This document shows, piece after piece, positions 1 to 8,741 of a DNA stretch of 62,541 nucleotides. The notes below the pieces were generated by a model. That model saw nothing but the letters and a program-made list of their open reading frames with translations, had not been told where the DNA came from and did no database searches. This stretch comes from Thiotrichaceae bacterium (lineage in GTDB: Bacteria > Pseudomonadota > Gammaproteobacteria > Eutrophobiales > Eutrophobiaceae). Location of the stretch: NCBI GenBank assembly GCA_012960105.1, contig DUBV01000087.1, positions 1 to 62,541 on the forward strand, given 5' to 3'. The number at the start of each line of letters is the position of its first letter. Position 1 is the first letter of the stretch. Both the position numbers and the translations under genes were made by a program.

Positions 1-1823
1 TTACTAAAACCGGTAATTTTTGCAGTCTGTTGATTCCATTCATTGATCTTACCCTCAGTATCAATGCCAAAGATCGGTGCATTGGCAGTATTGATCAATT
101 GGGATAATTCAGCAGTAACTTGTTCTCGTTCTGCAGTTCGTTCCTTAACGCGGATGTCCAGTGTTTCATTCGCCTCAAGTAGTGCCTTCTCCGCATGTTT
201 AAGTTCAGTAATGTCGACAATTACACCATCGAGATAAAGTAGCTTGTCTTGTTCATCGAAAATGCCATTTCCTTTCTCATATACCCAGTGAATGGTTCCA
301 TCAGCATTAACAATACGATATTCAATAGTGTAGGTCTTTTTCTGTTCAATGCCTTTCGTAACAATGTCTTCCACCAATTGCCGGTCATCGTCATGAATGA
401 TCGAGGCATAGGTACGCACCGTATTTTGGAGAAAGTCAGTGACAGGATAACCACTAAGTAATTCCACGTTGTCACTGATGAATTCCATCGTCCAATGCTC
501 ATCACATGCGCAGCGGTAGGTCACACCGGGAACGTTCCCAACCAGGGTACGAAAATCATCTTCAACTCTTTTTAAGCTCTTCTCTGCATCCTCTCTTTCT
601 TTCAATGACTGCTTTAGTTGAGTGCTCATACGATTAAAAGATGAGCCTAACTGACCAATTTCATCTAATGTTTGAATCTGTATTTGTTGGTTATAATCAC
701 CCTTCATTATCCCTTCAGTACCCTTGATAAGAGCAACTAACGGTGCTGTTAATTTATTGGAAAAAAACACGGCGACCAGCACCGCTAGTAACAAAATTCC
801 GAAGCCGAGAAGCAATAATGTCTGTTTAAGTTGTACTGCATCATCAAAGGCTTCTGCTGTTTCTATTTTGACAACCATGCCCCATTGAAACTCCGGTATA
901 TAACGCCAGGCCGCAAGAATCTCTGTGCCTTCATAGCCGATCGAGACACCGGAACCTTTCTCGCCCAAAACAGACGATTGAATCAGACGGGCTATTTCCG
1001 ATCCGATAGGGAAGCGAAGATTAAATGCGGCCAGTGGGTTACGCCGTAGTGGGGCGATAACGACAGCATGGTTATCTTCTAACTTACTAATAACCACTTC
1101 CCCTGAGCGTCCAATACCAGTGTAATCAGTAGCAAGATGGTAGTAATCGTTACCATTGAGTTGAATAGCGACTACACCCAAAAACTTATCCTCATTAAAC
1201 ACCGGAGCGGTAATAAATGCGCTATGTGCCTCTTGTCCTTGTCCTTGTCCTTGTCCTTGCAATTCATTTTTGATTGCAGCCAATGGCGAGATTATGTTTC
1301 CTTGTGATGGTGCGTAAGGTTCAAATTGGGAAACTCTACTTTCCAGCAAGGATGCTGCTCGTTCAAATGACGATGCTAGTAATGTCTCACGGTAAAGCCC
1401 GGTTCTAAGATTGGTAGCAAAATCATCTTCATGAATAACAGTAAAGATAATATCGCCATTGGCTGCGATCAAAAGTAAATCGTAAGCATTAAACTGTTCT
1501 TTGAGTCGCCTGAGTGCAGGGCGGATTGCCATATCTTCAGAAAGATAAGCTGGACTTGTAACACCTTGGGCAAAAACAGTGGTTAAGCTTTCCAATGCAT
1601 TAACAACCATAGGTAAGTTTGCCAATATTTTTACGTGGTGTTCTTTTTCTAACAGATACTCGTTTATCAAGCCAACCTTTTCATCGACCAGGTTATTCAG
1701 TGCACTTTCAACCTCATGCTCTATGGTCTGAGTGGCATTATTAATCGCCAGAATGGAGAGCATGCCCAACGGTATGAACGTGAATGTAAAAAGGATCAAG
1801 AGCAACTTAATACGAATACTCAT
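1..1823 (-). CDS. Membrane-bound sensor protein (Cache-like, HAMP, PAS, PAS), C-terminus outside the window
   Basis: The reading frame is open from ATG at 1823 to the left edge, giving about 607 visible residues. A first membrane helix lies near residues 5-28, followed by a large extracytoplasmic region resembling a Cache-type sensor to about residue 325. A second helix (331-352), a HAMP segment, a PAS domain (about 422-536), a short charged helix and the start of a second PAS domain (from about 571) follow. The output domain, probably histidine kinase or GGDEF, lies outside the window. The ATG overlaps the stop of the upstream UrtA-like gene in an ATGA, so the two are co-translated. A run of Gly-Gln dipeptides, encoded by a 6-bp repeat at about 1230-1259, lies in the sensor region. 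Confidence 0.8.
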   Translation of the reverse strand, partial: MSIRIKLLLILFTFTFIPLGMLSILAINNATQTIEHEVESALNNLVDEKVGLINEYLLEKEHHVKILANLPMVVNALESLTTVFAQGVTSPAYLSEDMAIRPALRRLKEQFNAYDLLLIAANGDIIFTVIHEDDFATNLRTGLYRETLLASSFERAASLLESRVSQFEPYAPSQGNIISPLAAIKNELQGQGQGQGQEAHSAFITAPVFNEDKFLGVVAIQLNGNDYYHLATDYTGIGRSGEVVISKLEDNHAVVIAPLRRNPLAAFNLRFPIGSEIARLIQSSVLGEKGSGVSIGYEGTEILAAWRYIPEFQWGMVVKIETAEAFDDAVQLKQTLLLLGFGILLLAVLVAVFFSNKLTAPLVALIKGTEGIMKGDYNQQIQIQTLDEIGQLGSSFNRMSTQLKQSLKEREDAEKSLKRVEDDFRTLVGNVPGVTYRCACDEHWTMEFISDNVELLSGYPVTDFLQNTVRTYASIIHDDDRQLVEDIVTKGIEQKKTYTIEYRIVNADGTIHWVYEKGNGIFDEQDKLLYLDGVIVDITELKHAEKALLEANETLDIRVKERTAEREQVTAELSQLINTANAPIFGIDTEGKINEWNQQTAKITGFS

Positions 1824-3385
1824 AGTGTGGCTTCTTTCACCGTATGATCAGATATTGTTGCCGCCCAGTTATTTCCCCAAGTCTGATAAAGTTCGTCGAG
1901 ATAACGTTGCCACGATTGTTGTGTGCGATACGAAGGATAGGGCAACGGACGAATGGGTTTGGTTTGACTCCAGATAATTTTGAACTGACCATCGGCTTGA
2001 ATCTGACCGATATGCAGTGGTTTCCAAAGATGATTATTGAGTGCGCTAATGGTGACTTTACCTTCAGGAGCCAGATAACTTTCGCCCTTGAGAGCTTGCC
2101 GTACAGTCGAGGTATCAGTTGTGTTGGCATGGATGACTGCTTTGGCCCAGAGGTGAACCCCAAGATAGGCGGCTTCCATAGAAGCATTGGTGGTCCGATT
2201 AGCACCGTATCTTTTTTTGAAGTTTGTAACAAAACGATGATTTTCTGGAGTATCCAGACTTTGAAAATAATTCCATGCACTGTAATGACCAATCATTACC
2301 TCAATATCCATTTGTTGTAATTCATCCTCGGCAATACTAAAAGACATTACCGGTGTTTCAATTTCCTTATTATGTAGTTTCTGAAAAAAAGCCAGATTAC
2401 TATCACCGTTTATAGTATTGAGTATGACATCAGCTTGGCTATTCGCGATGTCATCAATTAATTCTGAAACATCATTGCTTCCCAACGGCAAGTAATATTC
2501 TCCTACGACTTCTGCACCGATAGCGGTGAGTTGTTTTTTGATTAACGTATTGGCTGCCCGTGGAAAGACATAGTCGGAAGCTGCAAGATAAACCCGTTTC
2601 CCCAAATGCTCTATGCTCCATTTTACTGCGGGCGATATCTGTTGGTTCGGTGTTGCACCGGTATAGATGATATTAGGTGATTGTTCCAGACCTTCGTATT
2701 GTACCGAGTAGAACAATAAATGATCGTATCGCTCTACGATAGGTTTCACCATCTTACGACTGGCAGAAGTCCAGCAACCAAATAAAACACTGACCTTTTC
2801 TTGCTGTATTAATGTTTCAGCTCCTGAAGCAAAACTTGGCCAGTCTGATTTACCGTCAACAACTACCGCTTCAAGATGCCGTCCCAGCAGACCACCAGAC
2901 GCATTAATTTCATCTATGGCCATTTGCGTTGCATCGACAACCGATGATTCACTAATGGCCATGGTGCCGGTAAGTGAATGCAGAATGCCTACCTTAAGAG
3001 GCTCATCATGAGAAGTATCTTGTTGTTCATAGAGAGAAAAGTTTCCGAGAAAAATAAATATTAATATACACGCTGCTACGATAGAAATGATTAGTTTAAG
3101 TATTGTTGTTCCCGATAGGTGATGTTCTTCTATAAGGTTTGAATAATGATTCCGGTCGAGTGCTAGTTGGTAAGCAGCACCGAAAAAGTAAAAGACGGTT
3201 CCCAGAACAAAGGGGGCCAGATCAACGATATAATGAATAGGATTATTTTGATGAATAAGTATAAATGCAGCAGGCGACAGCGTTAAACCGGATAAGAATG
3301 TATCCAGCGTCCATGCCACCAAGGGAAAGGCAAGCCCGAAGACGATCCCTGAAAGTGTATACTTATTCACAATACTTAATTGCAT
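1820..3385 (-). CDS. Membrane-anchored UrtA/AmiC-like periplasmic binding protein
   Basis: This 521-residue protein has three predicted N-terminal membrane segments (about 8-30, 50-75 and 94-115) and then a type I periplasmic binding fold from about residue 128. That domain resembles the urea/short-amide binding proteins UrtA and AmiC (VGILHSLTG, MAIDEINASGGLLGR, LFGCWTSASRK). Transport binding proteins are normally free or lipid-anchored, so a polytopic anchor with no ABC permease nearby points to ligand sensing. The stop overlaps the ATG of the sensor gene, and a response regulator is divergently transcribed upstream, so the three probably form one signalling unit. A good ribosome site (AAGGAT) precedes the ATG. 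The ligand is unknown; urea or an amide is only a family-based guess. Confidence 0.8.
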   Translation of the reverse strand: MQLSIVNKYTLSGIVFGLAFPLVAWTLDTFLSGLTLSPAAFILIHQNNPIHYIVDLAPFVLGTVFYFFGAAYQLALDRNHYSNLIEEHHLSGTTILKLIISIVAACILIFIFLGNFSLYEQQDTSHDEPLKVGILHSLTGTMAISESSVVDATQMAIDEINASGGLLGRHLEAVVVDGKSDWPSFASGAETLIQQEKVSVLFGCWTSASRKMVKPIVERYDHLLFYSVQYEGLEQSPNIIYTGATPNQQISPAVKWSIEHLGKRVYLAASDYVFPRAANTLIKKQLTAIGAEVVGEYYLPLGSNDVSELIDDIANSQADVILNTINGDSNLAFFQKLHNKEIETPVMSFSIAEDELQQMDIEVMIGHYSAWNYFQSLDTPENHRFVTNFKKRYGANRTTNASMEAAYLGVHLWAKAVIHANTTDTSTVRQALKGESYLAPEGKVTISALNNHLWKPLHIGQIQADGQFKIIWSQTKPIRPLPYPSYRTQQSWQRYLDELYQTWGNNWAATISDHTVKEATL

Positions 3386-3405
3386 TTTTCATATCCTTAA
3401 TAATA

Positions 3406-3430
3406 GAGATGAGATGAGATGAGATGAGAA
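3406..3430. repeat. GAGAT pentanucleotide tandem repeat
   Basis: Four perfect GAGAT units (3406-3425) followed by GAGAA lie 20-45 bases upstream of the start codon of the UrtA-like gene, in its 5' leader and within the divergent intergenic region shared with the response regulator. Short tandem repeats of this kind can change length by replication slippage. Confidence 0.85.
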
Positions 3431-3582
3431 GTTAAGCTATGATGTCGTTATGTAATGATTTGTAACTGTTATTATCTTTAAAGACGATATGTTAGTATAA
3501 ACATTAATGTTAATGTAATAAAAGTAAGTTAAGGTATTTTCAGGTCAGTTATTTTTCTTTTGTGACAGGAAATAATCCAACG

Positions 3583-4302
3583 ATGAGTCAGGATGCAGCT
3601 ATTTTAGTCGTCGATGATGATGTCAGGATCAGCAAGATCCTTGATCGCTATCTGACGTTCGCGGGTTATCAAGTTAAAACAGCCGCTAATGGTGAAGAGA
3701 TGCGCCGTTGTATGGAGTCTTATACACCTAACCTTATTATTCTCGATCTGCAGATGCCGGGTGAACATGGATTAGAACTGGCGAGAAAACTTCGGCAAGA
3801 GTCTGATGTAGGAATTATTATTGTCACCGGCTCGGGCGATAAAGTGGATGAAATCGTTGGTCTCGAAGGTGGTGCTGATGACTATTTAATGAAACCCGTT
3901 GAAGAGCGAGAATTACTTGCTCGAGTTCGTAGTGTCTTACGCCGAGTTATGTCTGATACAGATACATCAGATAATTCCGATAAATCAGTCGCTAGATTTT
4001 CAGATTGGATACTTGATATGACAGCGCATGAACTGAAATCCACGACGGGTGAAGAAGTTGAATTAACCAGTTATGAATTTCAGTTACTTTCAACGCTTGT
4101 TAAAAGTGCAAATCGAGTATTGAGCAGAGATCAGATCATGGATCATATTACCGGTCGTGACTGGATGCCAAGTGACAGAAGTGTTGATGTACTAATCGGC
4201 AAACTTCGTAAAAAAATTGAACAAGACCCACGACAACCATCATTGATAAAAACAATGCGTGGAGCAGGTTATAAATTTACTGCGCGTGTGTCTTATTCGT
4301 AA
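3583..4302 (+). CDS. OmpR-family response regulator
   Basis: A receiver domain (residues about 5-120) is followed by a C-terminal winged helix (about 140-235). The acidic pocket (VVDDDV), phosphoacceptor Asp55 (LILDLQMPG) and conserved Lys of LMKPVE are all visible, so phosphorylation should be intact. A GTG at 3562 could also start the frame, but ATG 3583 gives a protein beginning just before the receiver domain and has AGGA upstream, so I prefer it; the choice is not certain. It is divergent from the UrtA-like/sensor pair, and is the likely partner of the sensor protein. Confidence 0.88.
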   Translation: MSQDAAILVVDDDVRISKILDRYLTFAGYQVKTAANGEEMRRCMESYTPNLIILDLQMPGEHGLELARKLRQESDVGIIIVTGSGDKVDEIVGLEGGADDYLMKPVEERELLARVRSVLRRVMSDTDTSDNSDKSVARFSDWILDMTAHELKSTTGEEVELTSYEFQLLSTLVKSANRVLSRDQIMDHITGRDWMPSDRSVDVLIGKLRKKIEQDPRQPSLIKTMRGAGYKFTARVSYS

Positions 4303-4457
4303 TCACTTAAATTCCTAAGCAACAAAATGCTTGGATTCGCTTATTAAGTTAATTAAGAATTAAATTGTGAATATAAAAAACTCAACCTTACTATTTGTAA
4401 TGTTTCTTATATTTCATTCAAGTGTTTTGAATATTGTTGCATGATCAGTTACGAGCT

Positions 4458-5582
4458 TTATCTGCTTGTTAATTTTAATTCAATACGTCGGTTACGTGCA
4501 TAGGCTTCAGGTGTGTCGTCTATGTCGATTGGATGATGTTCTGCAAAGCCGGTAGCTGCCATGCGTTTAGCCAAGATGCCATTCTTAATCATTGCTTGTA
4601 CGATGCTAATTGCGCGTGCAGAAGAAAGTTCCCAGTTTGAAGAGTATTGTCCGCTAGTGATAGGGCGTTTGTCAGTATGTCCATCGATACGTAATACCCA
4701 ATTAATATCTTCCGGAATAATTTTTGAGATTTCTTTCAGTGTTTCCGACAGATGTTCTACCTGTTCTATACCAGTCACACCTAATTCAGCCGAGCCAGTT
4801 TCAAATAACAATTCAGAAGGAAAAACAAAACGATCGCCTTCTATACGTATACCGGGGTAATCACTTAAGGCATCCCGTAGGCGGCCAAAGAATTCTGAAC
4901 GATAGCGCTGTAACATTTGCGCCTTGTTTGCCAATGCCGTATTCAAACGCGCACCAAGATCATCTATGGTTGTTTGTTTAAGTGCGATATCTTTTTCTGC
5001 GATCTCCAAAGCATTTTCTATGCCGGACAGTTGTTGCTGAAGTTCGAGTAGTTGTCGATTAAGCAATTCCATCTGTGCGAGATTAAGAATGTTTAATTCA
5101 CTTTCTTCTGTTAACTTTTGTTTCACACTGTCATGTTCGGCAATTTCTTTTTCTATTTCTGCTGTCATACGTTCACGTAAGGCAGTTAAGGCGGCAATAT
5201 CGATTTTTAGTGTTTGTAGAATTTCTAGTTGGTTAGCTATCGTCGCTTCATGTTCAATGAGTAATTTATTTTTTTTATCAATGCTTTGGAGTTGTGATGA
5301 AATTTGTGTATTAGCTTTGTTTAGGTTTGCTGTACGTAGTGTCAATAGTTCTTTAAGCTTTGATTTTTCTGATTTTTCTAGTGAAAGTATTTCAGCGAGT
5401 TTACTTATGCGGCTGCTAAGTCGTGCTAGTGCATCATCGCGACCACTTAATGCCGTACTGAGTACCAGATGTCCGATAATAGTGAGTAATAAAGCAAAGA
5501 CGACGACCATTAATAAGGATGCCGTGGCATCAACAAATGCCGGCCAGATATCGAGCGGACGTCTGCGACGTGCTCGCGTCAT
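4458..5582 (-). CDS. MotB/OmpA-like peptidoglycan-anchored stator protein with long coiled coil
   Basis: The 374-residue protein begins with a basic segment and a single membrane helix (about 15-40) carrying an aspartate near its start (WPAFVDATASLLM), as in proton-conducting MotB/ExbD-type subunits. A charged coiled coil of about 170 residues follows. An OmpA-like peptidoglycan-binding domain ends the protein (about 235-374; RIDGHTD, LSSARA, RNRRIELKL). Its start overlaps the upstream MotA/TolQ-like gene by ATGA, so the two form a complex. There is no flagellar gene nearby. It is probably a cell-envelope force-generating or signalling motor of unknown task. Confidence 0.82.
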   Translation of the reverse strand: MTRARRRRPLDIWPAFVDATASLLMVVVFALLLTIIGHLVLSTALSGRDDALARLSSRISKLAEILSLEKSEKSKLKELLTLRTANLNKANTQISSQLQSIDKKNKLLIEHEATIANQLEILQTLKIDIAALTALRERMTAEIEKEIAEHDSVKQKLTEESELNILNLAQMELLNRQLLELQQQLSGIENALEIAEKDIALKQTTIDDLGARLNTALANKAQMLQRYRSEFFGRLRDALSDYPGIRIEGDRFVFPSELLFETGSAELGVTGIEQVEHLSETLKEISKIIPEDINWVLRIDGHTDKRPITSGQYSSNWELSSARAISIVQAMIKNGILAKRMAATGFAEHHPIDIDDTPEAYARNRRIELKLTSR

Positions 5583-6628
5583 GAACTACCTCTATTAGCA
5601 AGTGCATTAGCTATTGTCTTGCTTAAAAGTCTTAATTCAGAACGTAGTTCTTCGTTATCCGATGTTTGTTGTGGTTGTTCGGAGGAGGCTTTTAGTAAGC
5701 GTGCAATTTCATTTTGACTTGAGTTAAGTTGTTCAAAACGCTCATTTTGTTTATCGAGCAATTCATTAAAGCGATTAAAAGTATTACGCATATTTTCCAG
5801 TTGTTTAATCATTAAATCACGATGATTATCGTCGGATGAACTCGCGCGTTGCATTTTCTCCAAAGCATCAGCGGTTTTTTCTAATAGAGCTTGTACATAA
5901 GCGGGAGCACCAATAGCACCACCTTCCTCACCAATAATACCGCTAGAGATACGCGTACTGCTGGACAACCATTCTTCAAGTTCATTAATAAATCTGTTTT
6001 GCGCATGGCCTGCTTGTAAATCAAGAAAACCGACAACGAGAGATCCTGATAGTCCAAACAAAGAAGAAGAAAACGCGATACCCATACCGGATAGTGGTTC
6101 GGCCAAACTATTTTTTAGTGATTCAAAAATTGCTTCACCACTACTGGCTTCAACTGACATACCACCGATAAGATTACCTACCGCACTAACTGTCGACATT
6201 AACCCCCAAAATGTTCCGAGCAGACCAAGAAACACTAATACACTGATCATATATCGCGATAAGTCACGTGAGTCATCAATACGTGTACGTAGTGATTCAA
6301 GCATGGTGTGCATTGAACTGGTTGAAAGGCTTAGATCTTCTTTTCCTTCTAATAATCGAGCCATAGATGAGAGTAACTTTGGTTGTACCTTACTCGCGGT
6401 GCTTGCATCGGATTGAAAATGTTTTATCCAGGCGATCTCTGGATAGAGTTGCAAGACTTGACGAAAGTTAATACCGATACCGATAACCAGGACAGCCATG
6501 ATTATGCCGTTAAAAACAACATTGGATGTAAATGCCTGGTGTAAAGGTTCTGCTAAAAAGAATGCACCGGTGATGACAAGGATGGTGAAGAGGCTCATCC
6601 ATAACAAGGTTTGGATTGGACGTGTCAT
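5579..6628 (-). CDS. MotA/TolQ/ExbB-family proton channel protein
   Basis: The protein has 349 residues. Two N-terminal helices (about 9-28 and 38-55) are followed by a cytoplasmic segment and the MotA/ExbB signature pair of helices (about 140-165 and 185-210). The first of these contains VFLGLLGTFWGLM and is followed by SLAEPLSGMGIAFSSSLFG, both diagnostic of the family. The C-terminal 100 residues are predicted coiled coil. It is the first gene of a two-gene operon with the MotB/OmpA-like partner, joined by an ATGA overlap. The pairing, without helicase or nuclease genes next to it, argues against a Zorya defence system. Confidence 0.82.
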   Translation of the reverse strand: MTRPIQTLLWMSLFTILVITGAFFLAEPLHQAFTSNVVFNGIIMAVLVIGIGINFRQVLQLYPEIAWIKHFQSDASTASKVQPKLLSSMARLLEGKEDLSLSTSSMHTMLESLRTRIDDSRDLSRYMISVLVFLGLLGTFWGLMSTVSAVGNLIGGMSVEASSGEAIFESLKNSLAEPLSGMGIAFSSSLFGLSGSLVVGFLDLQAGHAQNRFINELEEWLSSSTRISSGIIGEEGGAIGAPAYVQALLEKTADALEKMQRASSSDDNHRDLMIKQLENMRNTFNRFNELLDKQNERFEQLNSSQNEIARLLKASSEQPQQTSDNEELRSELRLLSKTIANALANRGSS

Positions 6629-6711
6629 ATTACATAACCCTTTAAGTGATGATTACATGGGGTAATTCTTACATGAATAAACTTTACTGTCGCACTTTCA
6701 TTGATGATTAA

Positions 6712-7206
6712 TTAGTCGGAAAGTGTTTTTAAATTTTCATTTAATATATCGTCATGTATTTGTTCATCCAATACTCTAATCAATTTTTGAATTCGTTGTT
6801 GTAGTTCCTTATATATTATTTGAAATTCAAGGGTTTGTTCTGCATCAGAATCAAATTCGCGTGCGGGATCATTTAAATCCCAGTGTAGTAATATAGGGGC
6901 TCCTGGAAAAAGTGGGCAACTTTCATTTGCTGCGTTTGAACAGACAGTGATAACGATATACATCTCTGGGGCATCTGTTTCGGAAAATTCATCCCAACTT
7001 TTGCTACGGAAATTCGGACTGCCTAAATTATTATTTTTAAGTAATTCTACAGCCTTTGGGTGAGGATGGGCTTTCGGTTTGCTTCCCGCGCTAAATGCCT
7101 TAAATCTTCCATTTCCAAGATGATTTAACAAAGCTTCCGCCATAATGCTACGAGCTGAATTGCCAGTACATAGAAACAAGATATTGCACTGTTTGTTATT
7201 TAACAC
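6712..7206 (-). CDS. arsC: Arsenate reductase of the low-molecular-weight phosphatase family
   Basis: The 164-residue protein has the phosphatase P-loop near its N-terminus (CTGNSARS, nucleophile Cys13) and the later HWDLNDPA segment carrying the general-acid aspartate. Proteins of this type reduce arsenate to arsenite with thioredoxin-recycled cysteines, though the fold is shared with tyrosine phosphatases. Other cysteines (CSNAANESC) are present that could act in the redox relay. No arsR, arsB or acr3 gene is adjacent, so the gene stands alone. The arsenate-reductase call is favoured over protein phosphatase by SAGSKPK and the WD-N-DPA segment. Confidence 0.82.
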   Translation of the reverse strand: MLNNKQCNILFLCTGNSARSIMAEALLNHLGNGRFKAFSAGSKPKAHPHPKAVELLKNNNLGSPNFRSKSWDEFSETDAPEMYIVITVCSNAANESCPLFPGAPILLHWDLNDPAREFDSDAEQTLEFQIIYKELQQRIQKLIRVLDEQIHDDILNENLKTLSD

Positions 7207-7588
7207 GGTCGTTACTCCAAGTATTATTATTTTGAATAATTCTAAATGTTACTTTCATCTTCAAGCTGATAAAAGCATGCCGTGGTGAATTATTGTTATG
7301 GTATGTCTCATTTTGACGACGCAATAGCGCATCTATATGCAAAAGTTATTAGTAAATTCATCTGCTTAGAATAAAAACGAATAAAAACAGCGCGGGATCG
7401 ATAGAAATAAAGGATGTTTTCTAAAAAATAATGTGAACTAGATCACGTTTTATTGACCAATCTAACGCAGAATGTGTTGTTCATCGCAAATAATTGAATT
7501 TTCGATAGTTTTATAGGGAATTAATTTAAGAATATGGAATAAAATTTGCCATAATATAGTTATAGTTTGGCCAAAAAAAAGAGTTTTT
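7207..7588. other. Intergenic region without a gene
   Basis: These 382 bases are AT-rich and show no convincing coding frame. They contain one CRP-like site at 7432-7447, annotated separately, and presumably the promoters for the divergent arsC and DUF4347 chimera genes. Confidence 0.6.
7432..7447. promoter_or_regulatory. CRP/FNR-type binding site (near-consensus)
   Basis: TGTGAACTAGATCACG matches the CRP consensus TGTGA-N6-TCACA except for the last base. It lies about 140-175 bases upstream of the DUF4347 chimera gene. The call is based on the match alone. Confidence 0.45.
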
Positions 7589-8596
7589 ATGTTCGTAATT
7601 GGGCATAGAACAAAAGGATACATGCTTAATTTTATAAAGCGTAGAGTACAACATCTAAAGCAGCATCGCTCCAAGCTCGCTTATGAAGGCGCGCATGACA
7701 GTTACGGCTCACAGAAGATGAGTGTTTCTGATTCATTGCAAGCGCTGGAACCGCGGATCATGTTCGACGCTGCTGGTGTTGTCACCGGTGCAGAAATAGC
7801 TGCTGACAACGTAGCACAAGAACAAGCAGAGCAAGCACTCATTCCCGAAAATTTACAAGCACAGGCTGTTAATGATGAAAATGAACAGGCTGAAGAACTC
7901 GCGGCCGCATTAGTTGGTCTGGTTCCCCCCGCAGACCGAAATGAAATTATATTTATCGACAAAAGCGTCGAAGACTATCAATCCCTACTCGCAGAAGTTA
8001 GCAGTGATGCTGAATTAGTATTTATCGATGGCAATTCAGATGGTCTTGAACAAATCGCCAATATTCTTGAAACACGTACCGATATCGATGCTATCCACAT
8101 TATTTCCCATGGCGAAAGTGGTGAACTCAAACTAGGTAATACCACGCTTACGCAAGAATCCATGCAGGGCGAACATACCGATGAACTGGCAACAATAGTT
8201 CAAGCTGATAAACCCATAATTGAAGGCATCGTTACTACTGCAGACTTATCACGAATTAAAGGTCAAGCCAGTGCTAGATTTATTCCCGATAATCCACGGT
8301 TAGAACCAGTATGGGCTTATGTTAAAGATATTGAGCTGGCGAATCTTAAAGTACTGGATATACCTGAATTAGCATCAATTTATGGTGGGAAAGTGCCTGT
8401 TCAGTTTGATAAACGACAACAATTAGTTCCTGATAAATCAGCTTATAAGGTGAGATTTTCAATTAGTCAGGTTGAAGATGTTAGTGTTGATAAAATGATA
8501 CGTGGTGTTGTGCATGTGCAGGGAGAAGCTGAAAGTTATATTGAAAGGATGTATAAAAAAGTTGCTTCTGTTTTTATAAGAGAATCTGGCTTTTAA
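7589..8596 (+). CDS. DUF4347 adhesin N-terminus fused to the C-terminus of an HlyD/M50-associated adaptor
   Basis: This is an in-frame chimera of up to 335 residues. The first part has the LEPRIMFDAA motif and a DUF4347 domain (about residues 115-200; ELVFIDGNSDG, IHIISHGESGEL), which normally starts very large repeat-containing surface proteins. At about residue 202 (base 8190-8215) it switches to sequence resembling the end of the HlyD-like/M50 adaptor family (ARFIPDNP, VLDIPELASIYGGKVPV, final VFIRESGF). DUF4347 itself is cut short. The simplest explanation is an internal deletion that joined an adhesin gene to a downstream export gene. The start is uncertain: ATG 7622 with a close AAGGA is an alternative. 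No signal peptide is evident. Function is probably lost or changed. Confidence 0.7.
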   Translation: MFVIGHRTKGYMLNFIKRRVQHLKQHRSKLAYEGAHDSYGSQKMSVSDSLQALEPRIMFDAAGVVTGAEIAADNVAQEQAEQALIPENLQAQAVNDENEQAEELAAALVGLVPPADRNEIIFIDKSVEDYQSLLAEVSSDAELVFIDGNSDGLEQIANILETRTDIDAIHIISHGESGELKLGNTTLTQESMQGEHTDELATIVQADKPIIEGIVTTADLSRIKGQASARFIPDNPRLEPVWAYVKDIELANLKVLDIPELASIYGGKVPVQFDKRQQLVPDKSAYKVRFSISQVEDVSVDKMIRGVVHVQGEAESYIERMYKKVASVFIRESGF

Positions 8597-8668
8597 TTTA
8601 TATATAAGCGTCGTAATTATTATCTTTTATTAGTAAATGAGACTTGCTACTCATATGTTGTTTCATTA

Positions 8669-8684
8669 TGTGAATTAGCGCACA
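8669..8684. promoter_or_regulatory. CRP/FNR-type binding site (near-consensus)
   Basis: TGTGAATTAGCGCACA matches TGTGA-N6-TCACA with one mismatch and is centred about 65 bases upstream of the small lipoprotein gene, a typical position for CRP activation. Confidence 0.45.
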
Positions 8685-8741
8685 TCAATATTTCATATTA
8701 GTTATATAGTTTAAATAAGACATAACTATATGTGAGAAAAT

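Noticed and set aside
4458-6628. Zorya anti-phage system
   Set aside because: The MotA/MotB-like pair resembles ZorA/ZorB in type, but no ZorC, ZorD or ZorE gene is nearby. The flanks are a response regulator and arsenate reductase.
7589-8596. Complete DUF4347 adhesin
   Set aside because: DUF4347 is cut short and no repeat or type I secretion region follows. The C-terminus belongs to another family.
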